In this document: positions 1-6,380 of the stretch, in pieces
Position numbering within the stretch: position 1 is the first letter of the stretch
How the letters are laid out: every line of letters starts with the position of its first letter
Assembly: GCA_959599615.1 (NCBI GenBank)
Contig: CAUGKA010000051.1
Location: forward strand, 1-11,839
Reading direction: 5' to 3'
Length of the DNA stretch: 11,839 nucleotides
DNA from: an uncultured Collinsella sp.
GTDB lineage: Bacteria; Actinomycetota; Coriobacteriia; Coriobacteriales; Coriobacteriaceae
Notes under the pieces: generated by a model
Told to the model about the DNA's origin: nothing
Database searches by the model: none
Seen by the model: the letters and a program-made list of their open reading frames with translations, nothing else
Program-made: the position numbers and the translations under genes

Positions 1-1273
1 CCTCGCGGCCGGGGGTCTTAAGGTCCTTCTTAAGAATGATGAACTTGAAGACGAAGTAGTACACCACGAAGTAGATGGGGCCGAGGAACAGGATAACCTG
101 CCAGTTGGAGCCCTTGGCTGCACCCATAATGCCGTTAAAGATCAACGACAAGAGCGGGCCGCCGAAGGACGCGGAGCCAGCCACGTTGAACTGCAGGATA
201 TAGGTCAGCGCATAAGCAAGACCAGCCATAAGAGCGTGGAACACGTAGAGGATGGGCGCGATAAACAGGAAGGAGTACTCGAGCGGCTCGGTAATGCCGG
301 AGAGGATGCAAGGCACCACGATGGCGATCATGAGTGCTGCGGTCTTCTTCTTGTTCTTGGGAAGCGCCGTCTTGTAGAAGGCGAGTGCAGCGCCGGGCAG
401 GCCGAACATGGCGAAGATAACCTTGCCGTTCATGACAAAACGGCTGACCTCGATGTTAAACGGCGTGCTGGGAGAGCCCAGGATCGCATTGTAGATATTG
501 ATAGCGCCCTGAACAGTCTGGCCGTCGATGGTCTCGACGCCACCGAGCGACGTGAAGAAGAACGGCAAATAGACAAAGTGGTGCAGACCAAAAGGCAGGA
601 GCATGCGCTCGCCGGCGCCGTAGACAAATGCACCAAAGGCACCCGTAGTCTTGATGAACTCGGACAGCGCACCGAGAGCGTTCTGAATAAACGGGAAAAC
701 AAAGGACATGACCAATGCGAGGATGCTGCATGAGAGCAGCGTCACCGCCGGGATAAAGCGCGTGCCGTTGAAGATGGAGAACACGGCAGGCAGCTCAATC
801 TTGTAGTAACGGTTATGCAACCATGCGACGATTGCGCCTACCAGAAGACCGCCGATAACGCCGGTGTCGAGCGTGGTGATGCCGAGGATCGTGCTCTGGC
901 CCGTCGTAAGATTCGCGGGATCGATGACACCAGTCGCCGTAAGGAACGTGCCCATCACGGAGTTCATGCACATGTAGCCCAAAAAGCCACAAAGCGCCGC
1001 GGTAGCCTTCTCGGACTTGGCGAAGCCATAGGCGAGACAAATCGAGAAGATAACCGGGATGTTGTTCATAACGATGCTGGCAGCGGCCTTGAGAATCGAA
1101 AAGAAGATCGCAAAGCCCGGAGCAGCAAGCCAGGGAACAGCTGCCGTAAGGGTGGGGCTGGTAAAGGCATTGCCAAAGCCCTGAAGGATGCCGGCGATTG
1201 GCAGGATCAGGACAGGCGTCATGAGGACTTTGCCCAGACGCTGGAACTTTGCCAGCAGCTCATCTTTGTTCAT
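1..1273 (-). CDS. PTS system EIIC permease, alpha-glucoside/maltose type (3' end cut by window)
   Basis: Membrane permease of a sugar phosphotransferase system, which would import a sugar and deliver it to the EIIB domain for phosphorylation. The 424 visible codons begin MNKDELLAKFQRLGKVLMTPV, typical of the glucose/maltose EIIC family. They show about ten hydrophobic segments, a GERMLLPFGLHH motif (about residues 221-232) and the family signature GITEPLEY (326-333), in the loop that binds sugar in this family. The last visible residues, KTPGRE, match the linker that precedes EIIB in GlvC/MalX-like EIICB proteins, so an EIIB domain probably follows outside the window; this is inferred. The ATG is preceded by AAGAGGGG at 7-nt spacing. 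It lies 82 bp downstream of the family-4 glycosidase on the same strand, which argues for an alpha-glucoside substrate. The exact sugar cannot be read from the sequence. Confidence 0.93.
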   Translation of the reverse strand, partial: MNKDELLAKFQRLGKVLMTPVLILPIAGILQGFGNAFTSPTLTAAVPWLAAPGFAIFFSILKAAASIVMNNIPVIFSICLAYGFAKSEKATAALCGFLGYMCMNSVMGTFLTATGVIDPANLTTGQSTILGITTLDTGVIGGLLVGAIVAWLHNRYYKIELPAVFSIFNGTRFIPAVTLLSCSILALVMSFVFPFIQNALGALSEFIKTTGAFGAFVYGAGERMLLPFGLHHFVYLPFFFTSLGGVETIDGQTVQGAINIYNAILGSPSTPFNIEVSRFVMNGKVIFAMFGLPGAALAFYKTALPKNKKKTAALMIAIVVPCILSGITEPLEYSFLFIAPILYVFHALMAGLAYALTYILQFNVAGSASFGGPLLSLIFNGIMGAAKGSNWQVILFLGPIYFVVYYFVFKFIILKKDLKTPGRE

Positions 1274-1295
1274 GGGATACCCCTCTTAAAGAAAC

Positions 1296-1326
1296 GGGGC
1301 GTGCAGTTCTACAACCAACACGCCCC
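1296..1326 (-). terminator. Intergenic hairpin, possible intrinsic terminator/attenuator between glycosidase and permease
   Basis: A perfect 8-bp inverted repeat, GGGGCGTG / CACGCCCC, has a 15-nt loop. In the direction of transcription (minus) it is followed directly by GTTTCTTTAA, a short U-rich tail, then by the permease Shine-Dalgarno. It is 29 bp past the glycosidase stop. The shape fits a weak intrinsic terminator or an mRNA-processing/stabilising hairpin that would give the two genes different expression levels. Function is inferred. Confidence 0.55.
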
Positions 1327-1355
1327 ATAACAGTTATCAAGCGCTATGGAACTAG

Positions 1356-2681
1356 CTACTTAAGCTCCGGCCAGTAATCCTTATTGGCCTCGATGAGCTT
1401 GTCGAGCACTTTGCGAGCCTTCTTTGCGTCACCGACCAGACGATTAAGCGTGAGTGCCTGCAGAGCCTTCTCGTAGGAACCCTCCATCCAAGCCTCAACA
1501 GTCAGGCGCTCATAGGCGTACTGGTTCTCCATAAGGCCGCGATAGAAGGTACCGATCTTGCCAACAGCATAGGGCTGCGGGCCATTGGCGCCCACGCTTG
1601 CCGCGACCTCGACCATGGCGTCATCGGGCATGCCCTCGATAATGCCGTTGTTGGGCACGATGACAATGAAGGTCTTGTTGGTGTTGCGATAAATGGCCGA
1701 GGTGATTTCCACGATCATATCGCCATGAGCGTCGTTTTGCACAACCGAGGAGTTCTTTGCGGTGCCGACTTTGGCAACACGCTCGCACTCGGCGAACACG
1801 CGCTTTTCACGACCGTTGATAACCTCGTCGGAGCGAGTGTAGTCGGGGTCGAGGTGAGCGACCTTGTACTCGGGATACAGATAGTACTGCAGATAAGTGT
1901 TGGGCAGATAGTCGGGGAAGTCCTCGAGCATGTCCTTGACCATGGCGTAGGTATCAAGCCAGGACTGGTCACGCTGCTCGGCATCGGCAGGAAGGAAGCC
2001 GTTCTTCTCCGTGTACTCCTTAATCTGCGGGACGAGGTCATGGCCCTCTTCATCGTAGATGTGCTTGAACCAACCGAAGTGATTGAGGCCGAAGTACACG
2101 GGCTCCGTCTTGCTCATATCGCGACCGAGCAGGCGACCGTAAGAGCGCATGAGGTTGACAGGCTGGTCGCAGATGTTGAGGACGCGATGCTCATCGGGCA
2201 GGACGCGCTCGAGACCATATGCCACAATAGCAGCCGGGTTGGTGTAGTTGATAATCCACGCCTCCGGGCTATGAGCGCGAACGTCGTTGACGATCTCAAC
2301 CATGTCATGCATGGAGCGCATACCGTAAGCCATGCCGCCAGGGCCCACCGTTTCCTGGCCGATGATTCCCATATGCAGCGGAATCTTCTCGTCCTTGCTG
2401 CGCATCTCGTAGCCGCCGGTACGAATCTGGCAGAGCACAAAGTCAACGTCGGTGTATGCCTCGTCCTTATCGGTGGTGTAACCAAACTCCACACCGGGCT
2501 CCTCCTCGGCAAAGAGGATCTTGCCAAACTCGCCGATCGGACGCTGACGCTCGGCATCGATGTCATAGAGCATCACGCGGTTCAGCGGCAGAATGTCCAT
2601 GTGCTTGGTCAGGGCTTTAAGAATGCCAGGGCACCACGTGGAGCCGCCGCCAACGATCACAATATTGAGCTTATCCTTCAT
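1356..2681 (-). CDS. glvA: 6-phospho-alpha-glucosidase, glycoside hydrolase family 4 (GlvA/MalA-like)
   Basis: Cytoplasmic NAD+- and divalent-metal-dependent hydrolase that cleaves PTS-imported 6-phospho-alpha-glucosides (such as maltose 6-phosphate) to glucose 6-phosphate plus glucose. The 441-residue protein is the usual length. It opens with the dinucleotide-binding segment IVIVGGGSTWCPG (8-19). It then has GQETVGPGGMAYGMRS (108-123), NYTNPAA (145-151), the NICDQP motif with Cys171-Asp172, GLNHFGW (198-204, His201) and NTYLQYYLYP (261-270) with the tyrosines expected near the catalytic base. Cys171 and His201 are the expected metal ligands. From memory, Bacillus GlvA aligns along its whole length and ends similarly (EANKDFWPEL). 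The ATG has GGAGGGA about 7 nt upstream. The CDQP variant replaces the CDMP seen in GlvA, so 6-phospho-beta-glucosidase activity is not fully excluded. It is divergent from an RpiR regulator and upstream of the EIIC gene. Confidence 0.92.
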   Translation of the reverse strand: MKDKLNIVIVGGGSTWCPGILKALTKHMDILPLNRVMLYDIDAERQRPIGEFGKILFAEEEPGVEFGYTTDKDEAYTDVDFVLCQIRTGGYEMRSKDEKIPLHMGIIGQETVGPGGMAYGMRSMHDMVEIVNDVRAHSPEAWIINYTNPAAIVAYGLERVLPDEHRVLNICDQPVNLMRSYGRLLGRDMSKTEPVYFGLNHFGWFKHIYDEEGHDLVPQIKEYTEKNGFLPADAEQRDQSWLDTYAMVKDMLEDFPDYLPNTYLQYYLYPEYKVAHLDPDYTRSDEVINGREKRVFAECERVAKVGTAKNSSVVQNDAHGDMIVEITSAIYRNTNKTFIVIVPNNGIIEGMPDDAMVEVAASVGANGPQPYAVGKIGTFYRGLMENQYAYERLTVEAWMEGSYEKALQALTLNRLVGDAKKARKVLDKLIEANKDYWPELK

Positions 2682-2979
2682 GTTCCGTCCCTCCAGGGTT
2701 GGCTGATCGGTGTTCTCGAAGACCTTGGGCTCCGCGGTTGTCCTCGGCTTGCTTCGTTTCGATTGATATTTTGCGACATAAGGTCATTTGCGAGTCCCCG
2801 TGTGGGCCAATGCGAAACGGGGACACATGATTTCGCTCACGACACAGATATGTGTAGGCAAACACGCGCGTTTGCCCAGTTCATGGGCAATAGGCAATCT
2901 TGACCGATTACCGATTTCTCACCTGGCTACACAAAGCGGTACCATATATACGGCGAGGTGCGAGGGGCTGAAACATCTT
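2682..2979. promoter_or_regulatory. Divergent control region between glvA-like gene and rpiR-type regulator
   Basis: This 298-bp non-coding region must hold promoters for both directions. It contains a GTCCCCGT/ACGGGGAC inverted repeat (2794-2824), overlapping GCGAAA/TTTCGC (2812-2836), two TTTGCGA direct repeats 17 bp apart (2770, 2787), a 20-bp near-perfect palindrome (2857-2876) and TTGCCC/GGGCAA (2872-2890). TATATA at 2945-2950 is a possible -10 for the regulator, but no good -35 sits 17 bp upstream, as for an activator-dependent promoter. I could not identify a convincing minus-strand promoter. Confidence 0.6.
2857..2890. promoter_or_regulatory. Putative operator: overlapping GGCAA/TTGCC palindromes
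   Basis: GGCAAACACGCGCGTTTGCC (2857-2876) is symmetric at 18 of 20 positions. Its right arm is shared with a second perfect inverted repeat, TTGCCC-7 nt-GGGCAA (2872-2890). A further GGCAAT half-site follows at 2893-2898. The location, midway between a divergent regulator and its likely target, suggests the binding site of the RpiR-type protein. The protein-site assignment is inference. Confidence 0.5.
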
Positions 2980-3729
2980 ATGAAAGATCAAGAATCTTTT
3001 TATGATCATGTGCGAGCTGGCGAGAGCAAGCTCAACGATCTCGAAAGCGAGATCATGCGCTACATCATCGAGCTGCGTGATGATATTGACGATGTCACGC
3101 TTAAGAGCGTTGCTGAACGGTTCTTCGTCGCTCCCAATACAATCGTCAGGCTTGCCCATAAGCTTGGCTTCTCGGGGTTTACGGAGCTCAAACAATCGTA
3201 TTCCGCCTCGCTCGACCGCAATCGATTCACTATCGAGGCACTTCCTCTTGATACCCAGCTCGTACAGACCAAAGATCTGCTTAACGACCGGGTCATCGAT
3301 TCGGTTGTGAGTCTTATCCAGGACGCCTCGCATATCGTGTTCTTCTGCTCGGGTTTTTCGAAGTACCCGTGCCTCGAAATGGCTGAAAAGCTCAAAATAA
3401 TGGGCAAGAATACCGACACGCTCAGTGAACGCCACGTCATGAGGCATTACGCAGAACTGCTTGGCAAAAACGACCTGGTCTTCAGCGTTTCAGTCAGCGG
3501 TGAGACGCAGGTGTCTATTGACGCCACATCGATAGCCAAAACGCGCGGATGCAAGGTCGTCACGCTCACCGGCTTTTCTCGAAATTCTCTCTCGAAACTA
3601 GCCGACTACCCCATCTACACCGTGCAAAAAGAAATCCGCTTGGGCAGCATGGACCTCGACAGTCGATTGATGTTCTATTACGTTTTCGAATTGATATTTG
3701 AGCGTTACTTCAAACTGGCCAAGAAATAA
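2980..3729 (+). CDS. RpiR-family transcriptional regulator (HTH + SIS), likely controller of the alpha-glucoside PTS genes
   Basis: A 249-residue DNA-binding regulator that senses a phosphosugar. The N-terminal HTH_6 domain spans about residues 5-78, with helix-turn-helix TLKSVAERFFVAPNTIVRLAHKLGFSGF (40-67). The C-terminal SIS domain (about 105-235) shows HIVFFCSGFS (118-127), VSVSGETQ (170-177) and VVTLTGFSRNSLSKLAD (193-209). Length matches the ~250-residue GlvR type rather than longer RpiR proteins. I chose the ATG at 2980 because the same frame continues open to 2788 only across the palindromic control region, and because the family N-terminus starts near here; GAGGGG lies about 12 nt upstream, a loose spacing. 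In Bacillus, GlvR activates the glv operon; the same role is inferred here from divergence with the GH4 gene. Confidence 0.9.
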   Translation: MKDQESFYDHVRAGESKLNDLESEIMRYIIELRDDIDDVTLKSVAERFFVAPNTIVRLAHKLGFSGFTELKQSYSASLDRNRFTIEALPLDTQLVQTKDLLNDRVIDSVVSLIQDASHIVFFCSGFSKYPCLEMAEKLKIMGKNTDTLSERHVMRHYAELLGKNDLVFSVSVSGETQVSIDATSIAKTRGCKVVTLTGFSRNSLSKLADYPIYTVQKEIRLGSMDLDSRLMFYYVFELIFERYFKLAKK

Positions 3730-3789
3730 AACTTGGCATGCGTCCGGCTTCGACCCTTTAGCAGCCTTCTATATGAAAGGTATCGTCCT

Positions 3790-4236
3790 ATGCAACGCGT
3801 ACTGTTTATCTGTCATGGGAACATCTGCCGCTCGACGATGGCTGAGTCCGTGTTTACCGAGCTGGTGCGCCGCGCTGGGCGCGCGGGCGAGTTTGTCATC
3901 GATTCTGCAGCGACCTCGACCGAGGAGATCGGCAACCCGCCGCACCACGGTACCGTTGCCAAGCTACGCGAGGTCGGAATCCCCGTCGTCGCCCACCGCG
4001 CGCGCCAGGTGCGTCGCGCGGAGTATGGCGACTGGGGTCGCATTGTCTATATGGATGCTGAGAACGCGCGCGGCCTGCGTCGCATCTTTGGCGACGACCC
4101 CGACGGCAGGATTACGCGCTTGCTCGACTGGACCGATCGCCCCGGCGACGTGGCCGATCCCTGGTATACCGGCAATTTCGATGCCACCTACCGCGACGTG
4201 CTCGCCGGTTGCGCCGCTATGCTCGAGCAGCTGTAG
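3790..4236 (+). CDS. Low-molecular-weight protein tyrosine phosphatase
   Basis: Cytosolic phosphatase of the LMW-PTP/arsenate-reductase fold that hydrolyses phosphotyrosine. The 148-residue protein has the P-loop CX5R at its N-terminus, in LFICHGNICRSTMAE, with nucleophile Cys8 and Arg14. The general-acid loop is DVADPWYTG near residue 117. The length is normal for the family. I chose the ATG at 3790 because it puts the P-loop at residue 8 as in homologues and follows AAAGG at 10-nt spacing; the frame is open 19 codons further upstream without support. It begins 60 bp after the rpiR-type gene on the same strand and could be read through from it, but no functional link to sugar uptake is evident. 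No tyrosine kinase or capsule gene is visible nearby, so its substrate is unknown. Confidence 0.94.
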   Translation: MQRVLFICHGNICRSTMAESVFTELVRRAGRAGEFVIDSAATSTEEIGNPPHHGTVAKLREVGIPVVAHRARQVRRAEYGDWGRIVYMDAENARGLRRIFGDDPDGRITRLLDWTDRPGDVADPWYTGNFDATYRDVLAGCAAMLEQL

Positions 4237-4255
4237 GTTCGCGGAGGCACGAACC
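4236..4255 (+). terminator. Short hairpin at the phosphatase stop codon
   Basis: GGTTCG (4236-4241, its first G being the last base of the TAG stop) pairs with CGAACC (4250-4255) over an 8-nt loop. No T-run follows, so termination activity is uncertain. Confidence 0.3.
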
Positions 4256-4273
4256 TCGCGAGCCGCGTCATCG

Positions 4274-4348
4274 GCATACAGATCGAGCGTGGATTTTCTC
4301 CCACTTTGAGCATTCAAGTGCGCTCTAGACGGGAGAAAATCCACGCTC
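4274..4348. repeat. 75-bp hairpin repeat, copy A (left of the DUF4143 ATPase)
   Basis: The core is a perfect 18-bp inverted repeat: GAGCGTGGATTTTCTCCC (4285-4302) and its exact complement (4331-4348) around a 28-nt loop. A preceding 11 nt, GCATACAGATC, is also shared with copy B at 5945-6019. My hand alignment gives 61 of 75 identities with no gaps, both copies in the same orientation. It lies between the convergent phosphatase and ATPase genes. There is no U-tract, so it does not look like an ordinary terminator. Confidence 0.8.
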
Positions 4349-4367
4349 ATTATCTCGGATAGCGGAT

Positions 4368-4409
4368 GCGACAAAGGCACTATCCCTTTGTCGCGTCGGG
4401 GACTGTCCC
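4368..4409. repeat. REP-like palindromes at the ATPase 3' end
   Basis: A perfect 10-bp stem, GCGACAAAGG (4368-4377) / CCTTTGTCGC (4385-4394), with a 7-nt loop is followed by the 11-nt palindrome GGGACTGTCCC (4399-4409), which ends inside the ATPase stop codon. On the minus strand the hairpin could help end ATPase transcription, although no U-tract follows. The GGGAC/GTCCC motif recurs at 2794-2824 and 7339-7407, so a dispersed REP-type element is the alternative. Confidence 0.5.
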
Positions 4410-5770
4410 TAGACCGGCTTGACCTCCAGCTTTATCCCCTCGGCACAGGAGTCACCCAAAACATCCGAAAGGGCCCAGGTCGCATATAGCGGCAAATAAA
4501 GAACAGCTCCGCTGCGTTCAACGTTGCCTCTCGAGAAAACAATCCCGAGCCTTACACCATATTCGGCCGTATCAAGCACATGGCCGAGTGCGGCGTGCGC
4601 ATGGTAATAGGAGCCCGATTTAACCTCGATCGGAACAGCTGTTCCATCCGGTCCGTCAACCACAAAGTCCACTTCACCGCGCTTTTTTGTCTGATAGTAG
4701 TAAAGCTGGCGATTTTGGGCAGCCAGCTGCTGAGCCACCACGTTTTCGTACACGCCGCCGAGGTTGGGCTCCTTGCTGTCGAGGTACGCCGCCTGGGCGA
4801 CCCCGATGGGATAACGGGCCATCAGCATCCCGGTATCGGACTGATACAGCTTGAACTGCGACGGCCGCGCCGTCTTAAGCAGCGGGGACTTGGGCTCGGT
4901 CACGATGTCGGTCTTGAGAGCGACGCCGGCATCGACAAGCCAGACAAAATCTCGCTGGTATTTCTCGTAATGAGCCTTGGGATCTATGGAGTTGAGCACG
5001 AAACGCTTGTTCTCGCCCTCCAGCATGACGGGCAGTTGGTCGAAAATGCTCTGCACCTGGAGCGCGCGTCCGTTCGCGTATTTTGAGATATCCCGACGGT
5101 ATTGCCCGTTCAACTCAGACTGGAGCTGGCGGACGGACGCCAAATCACCCTGCGTGTCGAGGAATCGCTGCACGACTTCCGGCATACCGCCGACAACGAT
5201 ATAGGTCCTGAAGTTCGCCATCATCGCTTCGTGAATATAACCAGGAACCGGCGTCTCGTTGCGGCACGCATTGCGAATCGAGCTTCGCGCCTCTTCGCTC
5301 ACCCCAATCGCCCAGCTGAACTCCTCAAAATCCAGCGGGAACATCCTGAGCTCATGGACGTACCCCACGGGATAAGACCTGACGCCCTTGAATTGGGTCC
5401 CAAGCATGGACCCCGAGAATGCCCAGCGACAACGGCCGTCCTCGACAAGGAACTTGGCCATCGTCATGATGTCCGGCGCCTCCTGCACCTCATCGATAAA
5501 TACAAGAGTTTTGCCCGGCGCTATCGACTTGCCCGTGAGAAGCGTCACCCTGCTGATGAAGTCATCAGCATCCCTCGCCCCGAGAAGGGCGTCTTTTGCC
5601 TGGCGGTTTTCCGCGAGATTGAGCTCGATATAGGTTGCGTAGTTTGACTTACCGAACTCGCGAATCGAGTAGCTCTTACCGATTTGGCGAGAACCCGTGA
5701 CGAACAACGCCTTTCGTTCAATGGATCTCTGCCAACAATCAAGCTCATCAGCGATTTTCCTGCGCAACAT
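4409..5770 (-). CDS. AAA_14 / DUF4143 family ATPase
   Basis: A 453-residue ATP-binding protein of a large, functionally obscure family. The N-terminal AAA_14 domain has Walker A GSRQIGKS (26-33), Walker B LVFIDEVQE (89-97) and a sensor-like AFSGSMLG (117-124). The C-terminal DUF4143 region (about 225-430) ends with a PD-(D/E)XK-like motif, GEVDFVV (365-371) followed by VPIEVKSG (379-386), which supplies D368, E382 and K384. I chose the ATG at 5770 because GGGAG lies 5 nt upstream and homologues begin near LRRKI. An in-frame ATG at 5782 has poor spacing, and the frame stays open to 5899 only through three repeats of the promoter region. It is convergent with the phosphatase gene and bracketed by two 75-bp repeats. 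No cognate partner or toxin is visible. Biochemical function is unknown. Confidence 0.88.
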   Translation of the reverse strand: MLRRKIADELDCWQRSIERKALFVTGSRQIGKSYSIREFGKSNYATYIELNLAENRQAKDALLGARDADDFISRVTLLTGKSIAPGKTLVFIDEVQEAPDIMTMAKFLVEDGRCRWAFSGSMLGTQFKGVRSYPVGYVHELRMFPLDFEEFSWAIGVSEEARSSIRNACRNETPVPGYIHEAMMANFRTYIVVGGMPEVVQRFLDTQGDLASVRQLQSELNGQYRRDISKYANGRALQVQSIFDQLPVMLEGENKRFVLNSIDPKAHYEKYQRDFVWLVDAGVALKTDIVTEPKSPLLKTARPSQFKLYQSDTGMLMARYPIGVAQAAYLDSKEPNLGGVYENVVAQQLAAQNRQLYYYQTKKRGEVDFVVDGPDGTAVPIEVKSGSYYHAHAALGHVLDTAEYGVRLGIVFSRGNVERSGAVLYLPLYATWALSDVLGDSCAEGIKLEVKPV

Positions 5771-5793
5771 AAGCTCTCCCATCGCCTCGATAA

Positions 5794-5876
5794 ATGAAAT
5801 GCAGATATTTATATCGACTATTATCGATGAAATGCAGAGATTTTTAGTATCGAAATCGGATGAAATGCAGAAATTT
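5794..5876 (-). promoter_or_regulatory. Three 17-nt direct repeats at exact 33-bp spacing over the ATPase promoter
   Basis: The motif ATGAAATGCAGANATTT (plus strand) occurs at 5794-5810, 5827-5843 and 5860-5876, identical except at N. The period is exactly 33 bp, about three helical turns, so the copies face the same side of the DNA. On the minus strand a TATAAA (5813-5808) falls just after the first copy and about 38 bp upstream of the start codon, a plausible -10; no clear -35 is seen. This looks like a multi-site operator or an activator array for the ATPase gene. Confidence 0.65.
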
Positions 5877-5944
5877 GAGCTTACTCGCGCACAGAACAAC
5901 GACGCGTGCGCCTAAGCATGGGCATAAGTGAGGTCGGGATTCTC

Positions 5945-6049
5945 GCATACAAATCGAGCGAGGACTATCTCCCACTTTGAGTGCGAAATTGCGCCCAAAA
6001 CGGGAGATAATCCACGCTCGATATTTCGACGGGAGAAAATCCTCGCTCG
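5945..6049. repeat. 75-bp hairpin repeat, copy B, with an additional third arm
   Basis: Bases 5945-6019 align without gaps to copy A at 4274-4348 in the same orientation. The arms CGAGCGAGGACTATCTCCC (5955-5973) and GGGAGATAATCCACGCTCG (6002-6020) pair at 17 of 19 positions. A further right arm, GGGAGAAAATCCTCGCTCG (6031-6049), follows 29 bp later and pairs equally well with the left arm, so two alternative hairpins are possible. The extra arm ends 1 nt from the stop of the TIGR04076-like gene. Confidence 0.8.
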
Positions 6050-6050
6050 G

Positions 6051-6380
6051 TTACTCGTCGACGATCTCGGCAAGCCAGACGTTCAACGTGTCGACCTCGG
6101 GACAGCAGAACTTTGCCATGCCGGGCTCGTTGCCAGGCACGGTTCCGCCATAGCGCAGGATATCGATATAGGGAAAGCCCACATGGCAGGCCATGGAGCA
6201 CATCTTGCCGCGATCGCGGTCGAAGTCAAAAACGTCGCCCGGCTTGTGACCATGGTGGCAGCGGCACGCACCTAGCTGGTCCACGCAGCTCACGCGGATA
6301 CGCGGACGCTTGCCACGCGGCGCGCCGAGCGGCTTGTTCTCGCCCGCAGGCTTGACGCCGCCCTCGCCAGCGTTACTCAT
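6051..6380 (-). CDS. Small Cys-rich protein, TIGR04076-like
   Basis: A 109-residue protein. From about residue 26 it resembles TIGR04076 family proteins, short cytosolic proteins of unknown function: IRVSCVDQLGACRCHHGHKPGDVFDF, then GKMCSMACHVGFPYIDILRYGG and MAKFCCPEVDTLNVWLAEI. The first ~25 residues are Gly/Pro/Lys-rich and probably disordered. Seven cysteines (32, 39, 41, 61, 65, 92, 93) and His42, 43 and 45 invite a metal- or redox-related role, but this is only inferred from composition. Its ATG overlaps the stop of the upstream PdxY-type kinase by 8 bp (ATGAGTAA), so it is almost certainly co-transcribed and translationally coupled with it. The hairpin repeat copy B lies immediately downstream. 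Confidence 0.8.
   Translation of the reverse strand: MSNAGEGGVKPAGENKPLGAPRGKRPRIRVSCVDQLGACRCHHGHKPGDVFDFDRDRGKMCSMACHVGFPYIDILRYGGTVPGNEPGMAKFCCPEVDTLNVWLAEIVDE

Noticed and set aside
236..1330. Plus-strand frames of 165 and 171 codons across the PTS permease
   Set aside because: They are shadows of the minus-strand EIIC gene, whose membrane segments and GITEPLEY motif are unambiguous. The shadow translations are charged and featureless.
1725..2903. 392-codon plus-strand frame opposite the GH4 gene
   Set aside because: It is antisense to a gene with full-length family motifs and has no Shine-Dalgarno or recognisable domain. It also runs through the divergent control region.
2899..2904. 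TTGACC as -35 of the rpiR promoter
   Set aside because: The hexamers 16-19 bp downstream (for example CTGGCT, TGGCTA) do not resemble a -10, and the nearest TATATA is 40 bp away.
2788..2979. 64-codon upstream extension of the rpiR-type gene
   Set aside because: It covers several palindromes of the divergent promoter, has no family similarity, and the ATG at 2980 matches the family N-terminus.
3733..3789. 19-codon upstream extension of the phosphatase
   Set aside because: LMW-PTP proteins start a few residues before the CX5R loop. The ATG at 3790 fits that and has an AAAGG site.
4285..4348. Ordinary rho-independent terminator
   Set aside because: The stem is long but the loop is 28 nt, no T-run follows on either strand, and a diverged copy including 11 nt of flank occurs at 5945-6019. 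A dispersed repeat explains it better.
5794..5876. CRISPR array or iteron origin
   Set aside because: The three repeats are 17 nt with 16-nt spacers, too short for CRISPR, and there are no cas genes. No replication initiator or AT-rich origin structure is present; the position fits a promoter better.
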